This document shows, piece after piece, positions 23,543 through 34,960 of a DNA stretch of 64,000 bases. This DNA comes from Fragum whitleyi. Lineage: Eukaryota; Mollusca; Bivalvia; Cardiida; Cardiidae. The stretch lies in NCBI GenBank assembly GCA_948146395.1, contig OX411548.1, forward strand, positions 33,922,912 to 33,986,911, given 5' to 3'. Under the pieces are notes generated by a model. It was given only the letters and a program-made list of their open reading frames with translations, searched no databases and was not told the origin of the DNA. A program made the position numbers and the translations under genes. Every line of letters starts with the position of its first letter. Position 1 is the stretch's first letter.

Positions 23543-23875
23543 ATTTTTTCAGTATGGTTAGAATACCTTGAAATGATTTATATACATAAAGTCGGGGGTA
23601 TTTCCATAATAGTCTGAGATGACTGTGACAACGTAATCAAAAAGAAATTTCTTTTGCCAGGAAATAAAACTTACACTTCTTTGAATGCAGTAACATACTT
23701 TCGTTTGTGTATCAGCACTGCTTAAAGAACGAATAAAATATCAAACATACTGTTTAAACAGAAACTTAGCAGGATCTTTCTATATTATTCATGATGTCCT
23801 CGTAAAATCAATGTTATTGGTGGTTGTAAGAATTCGAAGGAAATATGTCAGTAATCCCTGATATTCATCAATATA
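23543..23875. other. No gene seen
   Basis: AT-rich spacer between two mobile elements. Confidence 0.3.
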
Positions 23876-24310
23876 CAGTTAACAACATCATGAAATTGAC
23901 GAGATGAATGATTTTGGACTGAACTAGGAATGACACTGAATGAGAGTGTGGAGCGAGTTTTGAGTGAATTTAATGTGAGATTATATCGCAAATTTTGTTC
24001 AGGACGAACAAAATTAGCGATATTGGTTACCCCCTTTAATAACTAAAAAAACAACGTACAAGTTCTTTAAATATCCTCCTTTTTCTTGAGCCTATGAGAT
24101 ACTAACAATTTGAATTATGTCAGTGAAATCGCGTTTTTTTCTCTATCAAAATTTATTTTCAATGACATTGTTTATTGTATATTTTTCAATGGGTTTGGGT
24201 GTTTTTGAATGGTTTGAGTGAGTGTTTGGAATGAATGAATGGAGCGCAGAATGAGCGATTTTGAATGGTTTTAATTAAGGTGAATGTCAATTTCACGATG
24301 TTTTAAACTG
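23876..24310 (+). mobile_element. MITE family A, copy 2
   Basis: CAGTTAACAACATCATGAAA left end, TCAATTTCACGATG...AAACTG right end, TA on both sides. Central hairpin AAATTTTGTTCAGGACGAAC / AAAATTAGCGATATT at about 23990-24030. GAATGAATGAATGGAGCGC near the right end is shared by all copies. Confidence 0.88.
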
Positions 24311-24443
24311 TAGCCCTCACACTTCCAAATATTTTGTCAGTTTCGAAGTGTAACAAAAGTATTGTCAACGAATTCCATTTTTGTATGAGCCTCTTAAAAT
24401 TCGTCGGGTTCGATGGGAAAAAATCAACACATTGACAAAAACA

Positions 24444-25053
<610 letters not shown>

Positions 25054-25282
25054 AAATAATGCATTTGTGTTTTTTGTGGACCGATTTTTTTCATATAAGA
25101 TCTGTCCATCCATGATGTTTTAAGATGATAGGCCTAGATGATTTTTTTTTGTTATGCTCAAAACAAATATTAATTTAAGAATTAACACAGGGAATTAAAT
25201 TAAAAAATATGAGTTCTTGTGCATTGAGCTTCTTCTACATGAGCTTTATCCATCTTTCAGATTTTGCGATTCTTCCTTATTA

Positions 25283-26150
25283 GGCTGTCACACCACAGCG
25301 TTTGGCACCAACGTTTGCTAATACGCTCTCATACGCTGATGTACGCTGGGCGTTCGTTAGTCATAAGTCGTATACGTTACACGAACGCTGGCATACGTCG
25401 GTATACGTTCTTTTACGCAGAAGTCAAAAAAAAATTTGACATGTCAAGCAAGTTCAGCGTATACCAGCGTATTAAATGTACGCTACTCACGAGATACAGT
25501 TAACAACATCGTGAAATTGACATGATGAATGATTTTGGAATGTTTTAGGAATGAAATTGAATGAGTGTGAGGAGCGAGTTTTGAGTGAATTTAACGGGAG
25601 GTAATCCAATACCGCTAATTTTGTTCAGGATGAACAAAATTAGCGATATTGATTACCTCCCTTCAATAAAATAAGCATAAATGTTCAATAGATTTATTCC
25701 TATTTCCTCAAGAACCTATTAGACGCTTACAATTTGAATTATATCAGTTAAATCGCATTTTTTCTCTATCAAAATTTATTTTGAATGTCGTTGTTGATTA
25801 TATGTTTTTTCAATGGGTTTGATCGTTTTTGAATGGTTTGAGTGAGTGTTAGGAATGAATGAATGGAGCGCTGAGTGAGCTATTAAGAATGGTTTTGATT
25901 GAGGCGAATGTCAATTTCACGATGTAACTAACTGTATGCATACGGTCAATACGCTAGGGTGACGAACGAGGTACGTTACTCATACGTACAGTACGCTTCT
26001 CATTCGCTGACCGAAAAATTTAATTTCAGCTATGTTTCAAGTCTTACTCTGTTGTTAGGTCGCAGGACTTCTTTCTTTTTTTTATTAAATGAGGATTTGA
26101 AGACAAAATCAGCTTCAGATCAAGAAGAAGAATCAAGCTCCCTACCAGAA
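25283..26150 (+). mobile_element. Possible PIF/Harbinger-type left end with TACGCTG subterminal repeats
   Basis: TTA (25280-25282) precedes GGCTGTCACACCACAGCGTT. Then follow many TACGCTG / TACGTT / ATACG motifs (25318-25490), resuming after a family A insertion (25937-26000). A TTA flank plus GGCTGT... end fits PIF/Harbinger, but the matching right end was not found and no transposase is visible. Open frames at 25959-26153 and 26150-26452 are unrecognised. Confidence 0.4.
25497..25934 (+). mobile_element. MITE family A, copy 4 (cleanest)
   Basis: 438 bp; CAGTTAACAACATCGTGAAA ... TTTCACGATGTAACTAACTG with TA at 25495-25496 and 25935-25936. Central hairpin 25596-25663: ACCGCTAATTTTGTTCA / TGAACAAAATTAGCGAT with GGAGGTAAT / ATTACCTCC outside it. 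Confidence 0.9.
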
Positions 26151-26669
26151 TGAAGAGGAGAAAAATCGAGGCCTATGAACTTAGTTACTACACCTTCGAC
26201 AAGTTGCAATCGTTGTGTCCCAGCGCTTTTCTGAACCATCAGCAGGATGAGCAACACCTTTCCCTTTTCCCTTCGCGTGACAATACCTTGTTCTACTTAC
26301 TGGAAGTTTTTTGTCCACCCGCCTTTCTGCTCGTGCGTCTGTCTGCCATACCGTTGGCTTTATCTCGTAATCCGTACATAGTCAACCGATCATTTGATTC
26401 TCTTCAACTCGTACATAATGAAAGTATCATCGTAAGAATCCATCTTTTTTGAAAATGGATAAGGTCATTTAAGTATCACGGGAAAGGGTGCCTTATGAAA
26501 ATACGAAAATATCGTTATCCCGGCAAAGTTAACTGTTTCACTAAATTCTTCTTCAAACTTACAACACTCATTGTAATGCATTAAAAATAACAATCTTGTA
26601 TCATTAGAGCCCACAGCTTTCAATGAATTCTTATAACCTTTCGTAGAATAAATGAAATAGAATAAATCT

Positions 26670-26930
26670 GTGACCCGTCACGCGAAAAGGGACCATCTGG
26701 GAACTCTGTAATATGGCTACTTGAAAAAGATATTGGGTCCAGCATTGTTCAACCAGATGTCGCATTTCAAAAATTCTTTCACTGGAAGGTACATTGAACA
26801 TTCTAGATTCATAAAATTAAGCACATTGCGAAAAGTTTCGACCCTAGTCAGTCTGCGCAGTCCGCGCAGTCTGACTAGGGTCGACACTTTACGCACTTCC
26901 CAGATGGTCCCTTTTCGCGTGACGGGTCAC
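26670..26930. mobile_element. MITE family D, copy 1
   Basis: About 32 bp of near-perfect terminal inverted repeats: GTGACCCGTCACGCGAAAAG at the left, CTTTTCGCGTGACGGGTCAC at the right. A central palindrome GACCCTAGTCAGTCTGCGC / GCGCAGTCTGACTAGGGTC makes most of it self-complementary. Confidence 0.9.
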
Positions 26931-27111
26931 AAATATGCTACTTAATAAGAGGATCGTTAGTCTCGAATAAACAAGATCCCTCAAGGATCTTTTGAAGATG
27001 TGTGCAATGAAAATTTGGTCAAAATATCATCCTTAACACTTTACATTCTAAAGTCTTCATTGAACTCGCTTCAAACTGGCACAGAATGGTTTTATTGTGA
27101 TATATGTACAT

Positions 27112-28134
27112 ACGGCTCACGAAGTGCTCAGGGTGAGGTTTTGTGGTAACGTGATGTCCGTCGTTCGTGTGTGTCTCCCGTCGTCAACATTTACCCTGTG
27201 GCCACTGTAGACTCATTTTTGAAAATTGGTGATATTGATTGTCTTGATAAAAACTCGGTTCAAAGATGTTCGAAATTTGAAATCGGGTCGAATGGAGTCA
27301 AAATAAGGTCATGGGGTCAATTCTTAGACAAGCTCTGTGGACTCTCTAGATGCCATATTAAAGCCCAATCATCCTGTAAATTGGTCTGAATTATTCTCAT
27401 GATGAAATTTGAAAAGCTTCGTAGACTCTCTAGATGCCATTTTAAAGCCTAATCAACATGTAAATTGGTCAGAATTATGCTCTTGGTGAATTTTTGGATA
27501 AGTTTGAAATTGGGTCTAGTACAATCAACAACTATAACACAGGTTCAAATCTTAGAAAAACCTCCTGGACACTCAAGAAGCCACATCTTTGCCCGATCAA
27601 CCTGAAATTTGGTGAGAATGATTATCTTGATGAAATCTTAAATAAGTGCGAAATTGGGTCAATTTGGCTAAAAAAACTAGGTCACAGGGTCGCATCTTAG
27701 GAAAACCTTTTGGACACTATAAAGGCCATATTTTAGCCTATCAACCTGAAAACTGGTCAAAATGATTCTCTTGATGAACTCTCGGATAAGTTTAAAATTT
27801 GGACCTTTTTGATACTCGGTGTTTTAGCCCAATTTACTAGAAAATCGACCCGAATGATGGAGTTTGTGAAATCTCGAACAAGTTTGAAATTGAGTCAAGT
27901 GGGGTAAAAAAAATAGTTCACAGGATCAAAAAGAACTTGTGAACATTCAAGAGAACATTTTTTTAAACACATTCACCCATAAAATTTCCAGAACTATTTT
28001 CTTGTTGAATTAAACTAACAGTTGTACTTTTGCTTGTCATTATTTCCACCATCTTCTTTTAAAGCCTACTTTAAACAAATTTTAGATTATTAATCCAGGT
28101 GAGCGACTATGGGCCACTATGACACCCTTTTTAT
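27112..28134 (+). mobile_element. Pearl-like element, CTCACCTG/CAGGTGAG family, copy 2
   Basis: The head GGCTCACGAAGTGCTCAGGG starts the copy, followed by GTCCGTCG and about six degenerate core repeats with GACTCTCTAGATGCCAT and CAATC(A/T)ACCTG(A/T)AA blocks. The tail is CCAGGTGAGCGACTATGGGC. More diverged than the 43577 copy. Confidence 0.75.
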
Positions 28135-28299
28135 CAAATTGGGTAAACAAGTGTCGACAAAAACATTTTTGACAAAAAGAAAAACTCGACATCATTCAGC
28201 ATTTGTGGTTAATAATATTGACATATGGTGAATTACTTACGTTTTCTAGGAGTATCTTTCCTTTACAACAGTAAGACTATATATACAGCAGACAAATAT

Positions 28300-28523
28300 T
28301 GAGCCTTTGCATGACATTTCCAACAATTTCACATGCTCGCCAAACAAAGCCTCTGGCCAGCCTATGCACCCACACTGTCTGCCGAGTCTCCATTATGCTT
28401 TAAATAGCTAGAAAAGGAATTTCATACGAGTGATCAGTCATAGTTCTTAGTTTGGTTGTGGGCTGTTCAATATTTGTGTCTCTCACACATTTGAAATTAT
28501 TGGAAATGCTACGCACATGCTCT
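28300..28523. mobile_element. MITE family B, copy 3
   Basis: TGAGCCTTTGCATGACATTT ... ATTATTGGAAATGCTACGCA then CATGCTC. Internal GCCTCTGGCCAGCCTATGC block as in other copies. The right terminus is degraded. Confidence 0.7.
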
Positions 28524-29149
28524 ATTATAATTACCTGATATTATGTTTGTATATATAGTGACATTTGATGCCCCGATATTGGGATCATACTGCTGTGCAA
28601 GAAATTGACATGACTCATATAAATATCATCTAGTAAATGTAATTGTTATCTACCTCAAATCAATCGTTTGTAATTTACCGGGATTTAAACTACGGATGAT
28701 CAGGTGATCGAATTTAAAAAAAATCAAAGAAGTAAGGTAGGCATATAATAAGTAGAAAAATGAATTCCTCCTGAATAGAAAGGGTTGGTTTTTGGATAAT
28801 AGATATATAATATTATTTAATCGAATGCCTTTAGTTATACGTATTATAGGTATTCATTCTTAAAATGTCTAAACAAGAAATATAAGCCCTTTGGGGCAAA
28901 GTATCTCTCCATTGGAATCGCACTAAGAAAACAGAAGAAACATGAATTTGCTTGAAGTGAAGTTTAATTAATAGAATATTTTAGAAAGCTGTCACTGTAT
29001 TTGAAAATTTAATTATTACTACTGATTTATAGCAGTCCTCGTCCTTATAATTCTAAATTTAAGAAAGTAGATCAAAGGTCAGAGTCAAGGGTTCTACAGG
29101 AAGCAAGAACGAAAAACAATCATCACCATCACTTATCAGAAATTTCTAA
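28524..29149. other. No gene seen
   Basis: AT-rich. Nothing recognised. Confidence 0.3.
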
Positions 29150-32100
29150 GAAATGATGCTTAGGACATGTTCTTTCAGGTTCCATCTTTTAACCCTGATC
29201 AGACTGATACTTTTGGCGCCACGGAATGTCGAGTCACCAAAAAGGGTCCCCCAAAAAATCGTCTTCTCTAAGACTACTGGTCCCAGGGGCCCGTTTTACT
29301 AAACATCTTACGATAATTTCTTGTGTAAGTCAAAAATTAAAGTTGCTTCTACAGTAGTAATAAAATATGGAATTCTGCTATGCATCATCACATTGGAATC
29401 GTCTTTAGAAGACGATTCCAATGAGATATTGCAAGGCAGAATCTAAAAATGAATAAAAACACCAGGTACGATTTGTGATTTGACTTACGATCAATTTTTT
29501 CGTAAGACGTATAGCAAAACGGACTCAGGGGTCAGAATTCAACCAAATTTCAAAGAAATGATGCTTAGGACATGTTCTTTCAGATTCCTTTTTATACGCC
29601 CGAAGGGTCGTATTATGTTATGGCCTCGGTCGTCCGTCTGTCCGTCCGTCTGTCCGTCCGTCTGTCTGTCCCTCTGTCTGTCTGTCCGTCCGTTAGCAAT
29701 TTTTTGTGTGCGCGACTCCTCCTAAACTATCAATGGGAATAAGCTGAAACTACACACAATTACTCCCTATGATGTCTAGTTGTGCATCAACCTTTAAAAT
29801 TCAAATCGCTCCAGTCATTCCTGAGAATTCTTGAATTATCTGCCCTTTAATATAACCAAAATCACAGTTTTTTGTGTGCGCAACTCCCCCTAAACTATCA
29901 ATGGGAATAAGCTGAAACTACACACAATTACTCCCTATGATGTCTAGATGTGCATAAGACCTTTGAAATTCAAATCGCTTCAGTCATTCCTGAGAATTCT
30001 TGAATTATCTGCCCTTCAATATAACCAAAATCACTGGTTTTTGTGTGCGCAACTCATCCTAAACTATCAATGGGAATAAGCTGAAACTACACACAATTAC
30101 TCCCTATGATGTCTAGTTGTGCATAAGACCTTTGAAATTCAAATCGCTCCAGTCATTCCTGAGAAATCTTGAATTATCTGCCCTTGAATTTAACGAAATT
30201 CACTATTTTTGTGTGCGCAACTCCTCCTAAATTATCAAAGGGAATGAGCTGAAACTAGACACAATTACTCCCTATGATGTCTAGTTGTGCATAAGACCTT
30301 TGAAATGCAAATCGCTCCAGTCAATCCTGAGAAATCTTGAATTATCTGCCCTTGAATTTAACGAAAATCACTGTATTTTGTGTGCAACTCCTCCTTAACT
30401 ATCAATTGAAATTAGCTGAAACTAGACACAAATACTCTCTATGATGTCTAGTTTTGCGTAAGACTTTTCAATTCAAAATGCTCTAGTTATTCTTGAGTTA
30501 TCTTGGATTATCTGCCCTTGAGTTGATGAAAAAAACAAAATTTCTTGTCAACTCATTTTCTCCTACATCATGGATGGGAATGAAAGGAAACTTGCCATAA
30601 TGACTCTGTAGGTTGTCTTTTTGTGCTAAGGACTCAATATATTTTCATATTTAAATGTTATGGCACCAGTTGTCTGTCTGTCTGTCTGCAATATTTTTAG
30701 CTATCATTCTCACATTACTGACAAGCCAAGGTTACTGACAAGCCCCTTCAGGCGTATATGCGCCGCTCTGCGAAGCTCTTGTTTAAACCCTGATTAGGCT
30801 GATACTTTTGGCGCTACGGACTGTCGAGCCACCAAAAAAGAGCCCCTTTTGGTGAAATATAAAAAAAACGCCTTCTCTAAATTTACAGGTCATAATTCAA
30901 CCAAATTTTTCAGGAATTATGCTTAGGACATGCTGTTTCAGGGCCCAAATTTATAAATCGTTCATCATTCTCAATTCAACATTTTCTCAAATTTCAATTT
31001 GAGATAAAAGCCAAAATACTGTTTTAATACTCATTTTAATGTATTAACATAAAAGATAATATTAATAAGTTGTTATAAATAACAACTTATTAATACTTTT
31101 CTTTATTTTTATACATTTGTTTAAATTTAAAATTTGAGAAAATTCTCAGTTGAGCCTGAGAAAAGTTTTATAACCTCGGGCCCTGATTCCTTCTAGAAAT
31201 CTTGATTGGGCAGTTAACTTGGACATTATGGACTGTTGTGTCACTAAAAAGGGCCCCTTATCGTGAAAAATATAGAGGATAATCGTTTGTTTCAGTGTAA
31301 GATCGATTTTTATTCATTAAGTGAATAATAAAAACTATATTTTCACGAGTGGCAGAGCCACGAGTGAAAATAAAGCTTTTGTTGTTCACGAAAGAAATAC
31401 TAATCGATTATTCTATTTCTTAAATGCAAAAATGAGACAAAATGTGAAATTTCTGTGACATATTTTCGTAAAGCGCGTCATTTTACGCGTGATTGCTATG
31501 CAACCTTCATTGTGACGTCACTTATTTTGCCCCGCTTAGATAACGTCAGATAGGATGAAATGCACAAAAGCAGGGTATAATCTTTTGATAATTTCACTGC
31601 TTTTGCGGTGAGATTATCAAGTGAAAATCAACCGTTATTTCTCGATAAACCACTAAAAAGCATTAAAGAAAAAAATATCTTCTTCTCTGAAACTGATCAG
31701 ATTTCTATTAAATTGTACTGGAATGATAATTTGGAAATGTTCTGTAATTTTCTTTCATTTTTTCTTGATCGGTTGAAAACTTGGGTGCTACGGCCTGTCG
31801 CGTCATCCGAAATGGCCCCAAACAGCAAATAATAAAATATCTTCTTCTCTGAAAATACCGGCTAGAATTCAACGAAACTGCACAGGAATGATACCTGGGA
31901 CATGCACTTTCAAATTCCTTCTTTAGATCCTGATTGGTGTTTGGGTACTACAGGCTGTCGGGTAACCCCAAAATGGCCTCATACGGTAAACTGTAAAAAG
32001 TTTTTCTTCTCTGAAACAACTGGTTAGATTTCAACCAAATTTCAGAGGAATGAACCTTTAAACATGCTCTCTTAGATTTCCTCCTGATTTTATGATTAAG

Positions 32101-32490
32101 GAAAAACATTGGGGCTGTCAAGTCAGTTAAAAAAGGTGCAGTATGGAAAAATACATATATCTTCTTCTCTGAAATGATTTTTTCTAGTCAAATGATTGAT
32201 GCCAGGATCTTTCGTTGGATATACTTCTCTCTGATTTCCTTCTTGTTGATGGTGTTGTTGTGTCATGGAAAAAGGGGCTTTTGTGATGCAATATTTCTTG
32301 TAACCACAACTTGTACATTTACTGACAGATTTTATAAACCTTTCAAAAAACGTAACTTATCATGTGACTATGCAGACATTAAACATCTTGAGAATTTTAT
32401 TCTGTGTCATGAAAAAAGGGACTTTCGTATAAGATTGTTTGTTGACTTACGTTGTTTTTTCCACTTCAAGCGTTAACCAACATTAGCCTA
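29150..32490 (+). repeat. Degenerate core-repeat tract of a Pearl-like family
   Basis: Blocks such as ATGATGCTTAGGACATG, CTTCTTCTCTGAAA, ACCCTGATTAGGCTGATACT and CTGTCGAGTCACCAAAAAG recur about every 180 bp at 29150-29330, 29490-29590, 30780-30960, 31170-31290 and 31600-32440. No clear head or tail was found. The series is interrupted by a complete element (29590-30783) and by inverted-repeat DNA around 31270-31440 and 30990-31150. All open frames within are repeat-derived. Confidence 0.6.
29590..30783 (+). mobile_element. Pearl-like element, ATACGCC/GGCGTAT family
   Basis: The head ATACGCCCGAAGGGTCGTAT is followed by a (GTCC/GTCT)n run (29630-29695) and about five core repeats of ~160 bp with CTATCAATGGGAATAAGCTG and CTCCCTATGATGTCTAG blocks. 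A second GTCTGTCT tract lies near 30670. The tail is CAGGCGTATATGCGCCGCTC then GAAGCTCTTGTT. The first three core units are nearly identical; later ones decay. It sits inside another core-repeat series and the pre-insertion join is readable. Confidence 0.85.
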
Positions 32491-32747
32491 AGATGATTAT
32501 CTTCTTGCAAATAGATTATGGCTGAGCTTAATACTTTAAATGCATTCAAACAAAACAATTCTACACTTTTTGGACCGAGATTAATTGATGATCATTCCGA
32601 TTGAATTTTCTCATACTCGGCATGCAATCCTTTGCAGATTCAAGATATAATATTACTTTTTGAGCAAAGGCCAACTAGCTGTTTAAGAGCTCGTCCCAGT
32701 GTAGATCGACAGCGAGTGCTTGCGGATAGTTTCAGATAGCTGCGTCA

Positions 32748-33072
32748 CAATCGGGAACCTTCGGCGATTCTACGGAATAGGCCTCGGGAATAAGGAGCGC
32801 GCAGACAGGAAAAGTGCGTCATATCGCGCATTTGATTATGTGACATCAGATTATGTGACGTCATAGATATTACTGAAGACGACAAAGGGAAAAACAAATT
32901 CATCAAATGGTAAAACTGGACATTTTTATAATTTGATAAACAAAACGCTGTGTTTGTAAACAAATAATAAAATGCCCAGAAGACCTACATAGATGATTAG
33001 AAAGCATTTAAGGAATTTGCTGTTTTCTTCGAGCAAATTGACAAAAGTACCAGTAGAAGCCGAATCAGAGGT
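32748..33072 (-). mobile_element. MITE family H, copy 2 (reverse, truncated)
   Basis: CAATCGGGAACCTTCGGCGA begins the copy. The TGACGTCA, ACAAAACGCTG and CAGTAGAAGCCGAATCAGAG blocks follow in reverse order relative to copy 1. The far terminus is missing. Confidence 0.75.
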
Positions 33073-33608
33073 GCGTTCGTCAGAGCAAGATGAAAAATTC
33101 CACTTAATAAGATTTTTAAGACGTCATAATGAACGATTTTCGATAATTTTGGTGAAAACATTCGACGTCGTCATGACTACTCGTTTTAAGCCAATACAAA
33201 ACCATCTTCGTTTCCTCATTGAGATATCTTAAGATTCTTATTAAGCGGCTTAAAAATCTCGCTCTACCGAACGCTTTATCTTAAAAATCTTGATAAGAAT
33301 CTTAGGATTCTTGCTCTAACGAACGTACCTCAGGTAAAAAAAATGCCCAAATTACTTCACTTACGTCCAACGTACATACGAAATATCGCTCGGACTTTTC
33401 CATAAGCTGGTAAGTACCTCGGACTATAGTTATTTTGTGTCATTTTAGGTAATTCGGCTACTGGTGGTGTTTTGGTAAATACACTTGAAAAGTAACAAAG
33501 CCCTTTAATGTTTTCCGATCGTCTGCGGAGAACTTTTTGACAAGCTATAATTTCAAAACAAAACATACTAAAACACTGCGTTTTGTTTTCAATAATAATA
33601 TCAAATTT

Positions 33609-34597
33609 TACGGTGCGCGACATTTTGTCGCAAGACATTTCGTCGAATACAACACTTCGTCGATACGACAATTGGTCGAAACGTCATATGGTCGAGTCCG
33701 AAGTTTCGTCGAATTTATTTTCGTCAAAATTTCGCCGAAGTTTCGTCGAAATTATATTTGAACTGTCTAAAAACTGGAACAAAAATCAAAGTTTTCATAT
33801 ATTTCATTACATTGGAACATTTTCGATGACAAGACAGCCCGTGGGTGGTACCCATGTTATCACAACGGCCGAAACTGGACAAAGATATCTAAAAGAGCAT
33901 GTCCCAAGAGTCATTCATCTGAAAAATGGTTGAATTCTGACGAGAAATCAGTTTCACAGACAGAACAAGGTTTTAAAAGAAAAATGAGCCTTCGCGTGAC
34001 ATTTCCAACAATTTGAAATGTTCGTGACATGAAAATGTTGAGAGGCCCAGACAGAAAAAATAATAATAATAAAAAAAATAAATAGAATAAATAAAATAAA
34101 AGATATAAATATAAAGTTTCCTGGTTGTCTATAAATACTTTGACACTTTATCTATCTGCAAAGCTCAAAGTGAAGACTCTGATCAGACTGTGTGGATGCA
34201 CAGGCTGGTCAGAGTCTTTGTTTTGTGCATATTTGGAATTGTTGGATATCTCACACACAGGCTCAAATGTCATCTGGCGCACACACGGACGCACTCACGA
34301 CGACTGCTGATAAAAGACTTAATGAATTCATGGTTTACCATAAGTTTGCTAGATTAGGAACTATGAATGAATCGACCCATTTAAGTAATCTCAACCAAGC
34401 TTTGGCTAATTATCGATGTTTGGATGCCACTTATACTGTAATCATATGTAGATATGACATTTGGTTTTAACTTATTTTGTCATTTCGACCAATTGCCGTT
34501 TATTTTTAGTTTTCGACGAAATATCCGCGACGGAATGTCACCTCGACGAATCGTTGTATTCGACGATATGTCGTATTCGACGAAACGTCATGGACCC
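33609..34597. mobile_element. Foldback-like element with reiterated TTTCGTCGAATAC motif ends
   Basis: About 150 bp at the left consist of degenerate 12-17-bp repeats (GACATTTTGTCG, GACATTTCGTCGAATAC, ACTTCGTCGATACGAC). About 120 bp at the right carry the same motif in reverse (GTATTCGACGATATGTCG, TTCGACGAAACGTC). CAAATTT lies just outside both ends (33602-33608; 34598-34604), a possible 7-bp target duplication. The interior includes a family B MITE. No transposase seen. Confidence 0.65.
33985..34265. mobile_element. MITE family B, copy 4
   Basis: TGAGCCTTCGCGTGACATTT ... ATCTCACACACAGGCTCA. Central GATCAGACTGTGTGGATGCA / CAGGCTGGTCAGAGTC palindrome. An A-rich AATAAATAAAATAA stretch is inserted inside. 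Confidence 0.8.
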
Positions 34598-34960
34598 CAA
34601 ATTTGAACCTTCCGTTGATTTTGTTTTTCACAACATCATCTTCAGTAACGTTTGCGACGTCAAAGCCAGATTGCGATATGACGTGCTTTCATTGCTTCGT
34701 CCTTATTATTCCCGATGTCTCTTCCTTAGAGTCGCGTAGAGTAGCCGAGGATTGCCGATTGGTCCGAGCTTCTTTCTTGTTAACGGGAAAGTCCGATCGA
34801 TGGTCCGAATGGTTACCTGGTTGATCTCGCAACCGTTTAAGAAAATAAAGTCATCATCAACTCAATAATTTTAAATAATTTCAAAATTCTTATTTATGTA
34901 TTTTGGTTATAAATGAAATCTATCAACATTTATGCTGAAAATCTTTTTTGCGTTTCCATG

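Larger units (their letters stand above)
33375..34762 (+). mobile_element. MITE family H, copy 3, split by a 1-kb element
   Basis: Left part 33375-33608 (ATCGCTCGGACTTTTCC ... AACACTGCGTTTTGTTTTC) and right part 34598-34762 (TTTGAACCTTCCGTTGATTT ... CGAGGATTGCCGATTG) align with copies 1 and 6. The break corresponds to the hairpin-flanking AATATGCCC region. Confidence 0.8.

Noticed and set aside
25959..26452. Two adjoining open frames with basic N-terminus (RRKIEAYELSYY)
   Set aside because: No domain recognised, overlap a likely transposon end, no splice or conservation evidence.
32174..32476. 100-codon frame with hydrophobic start
   Set aside because: Lies in a degenerate Pearl-like core-repeat tract; the same blocks recur at 31600-32100.
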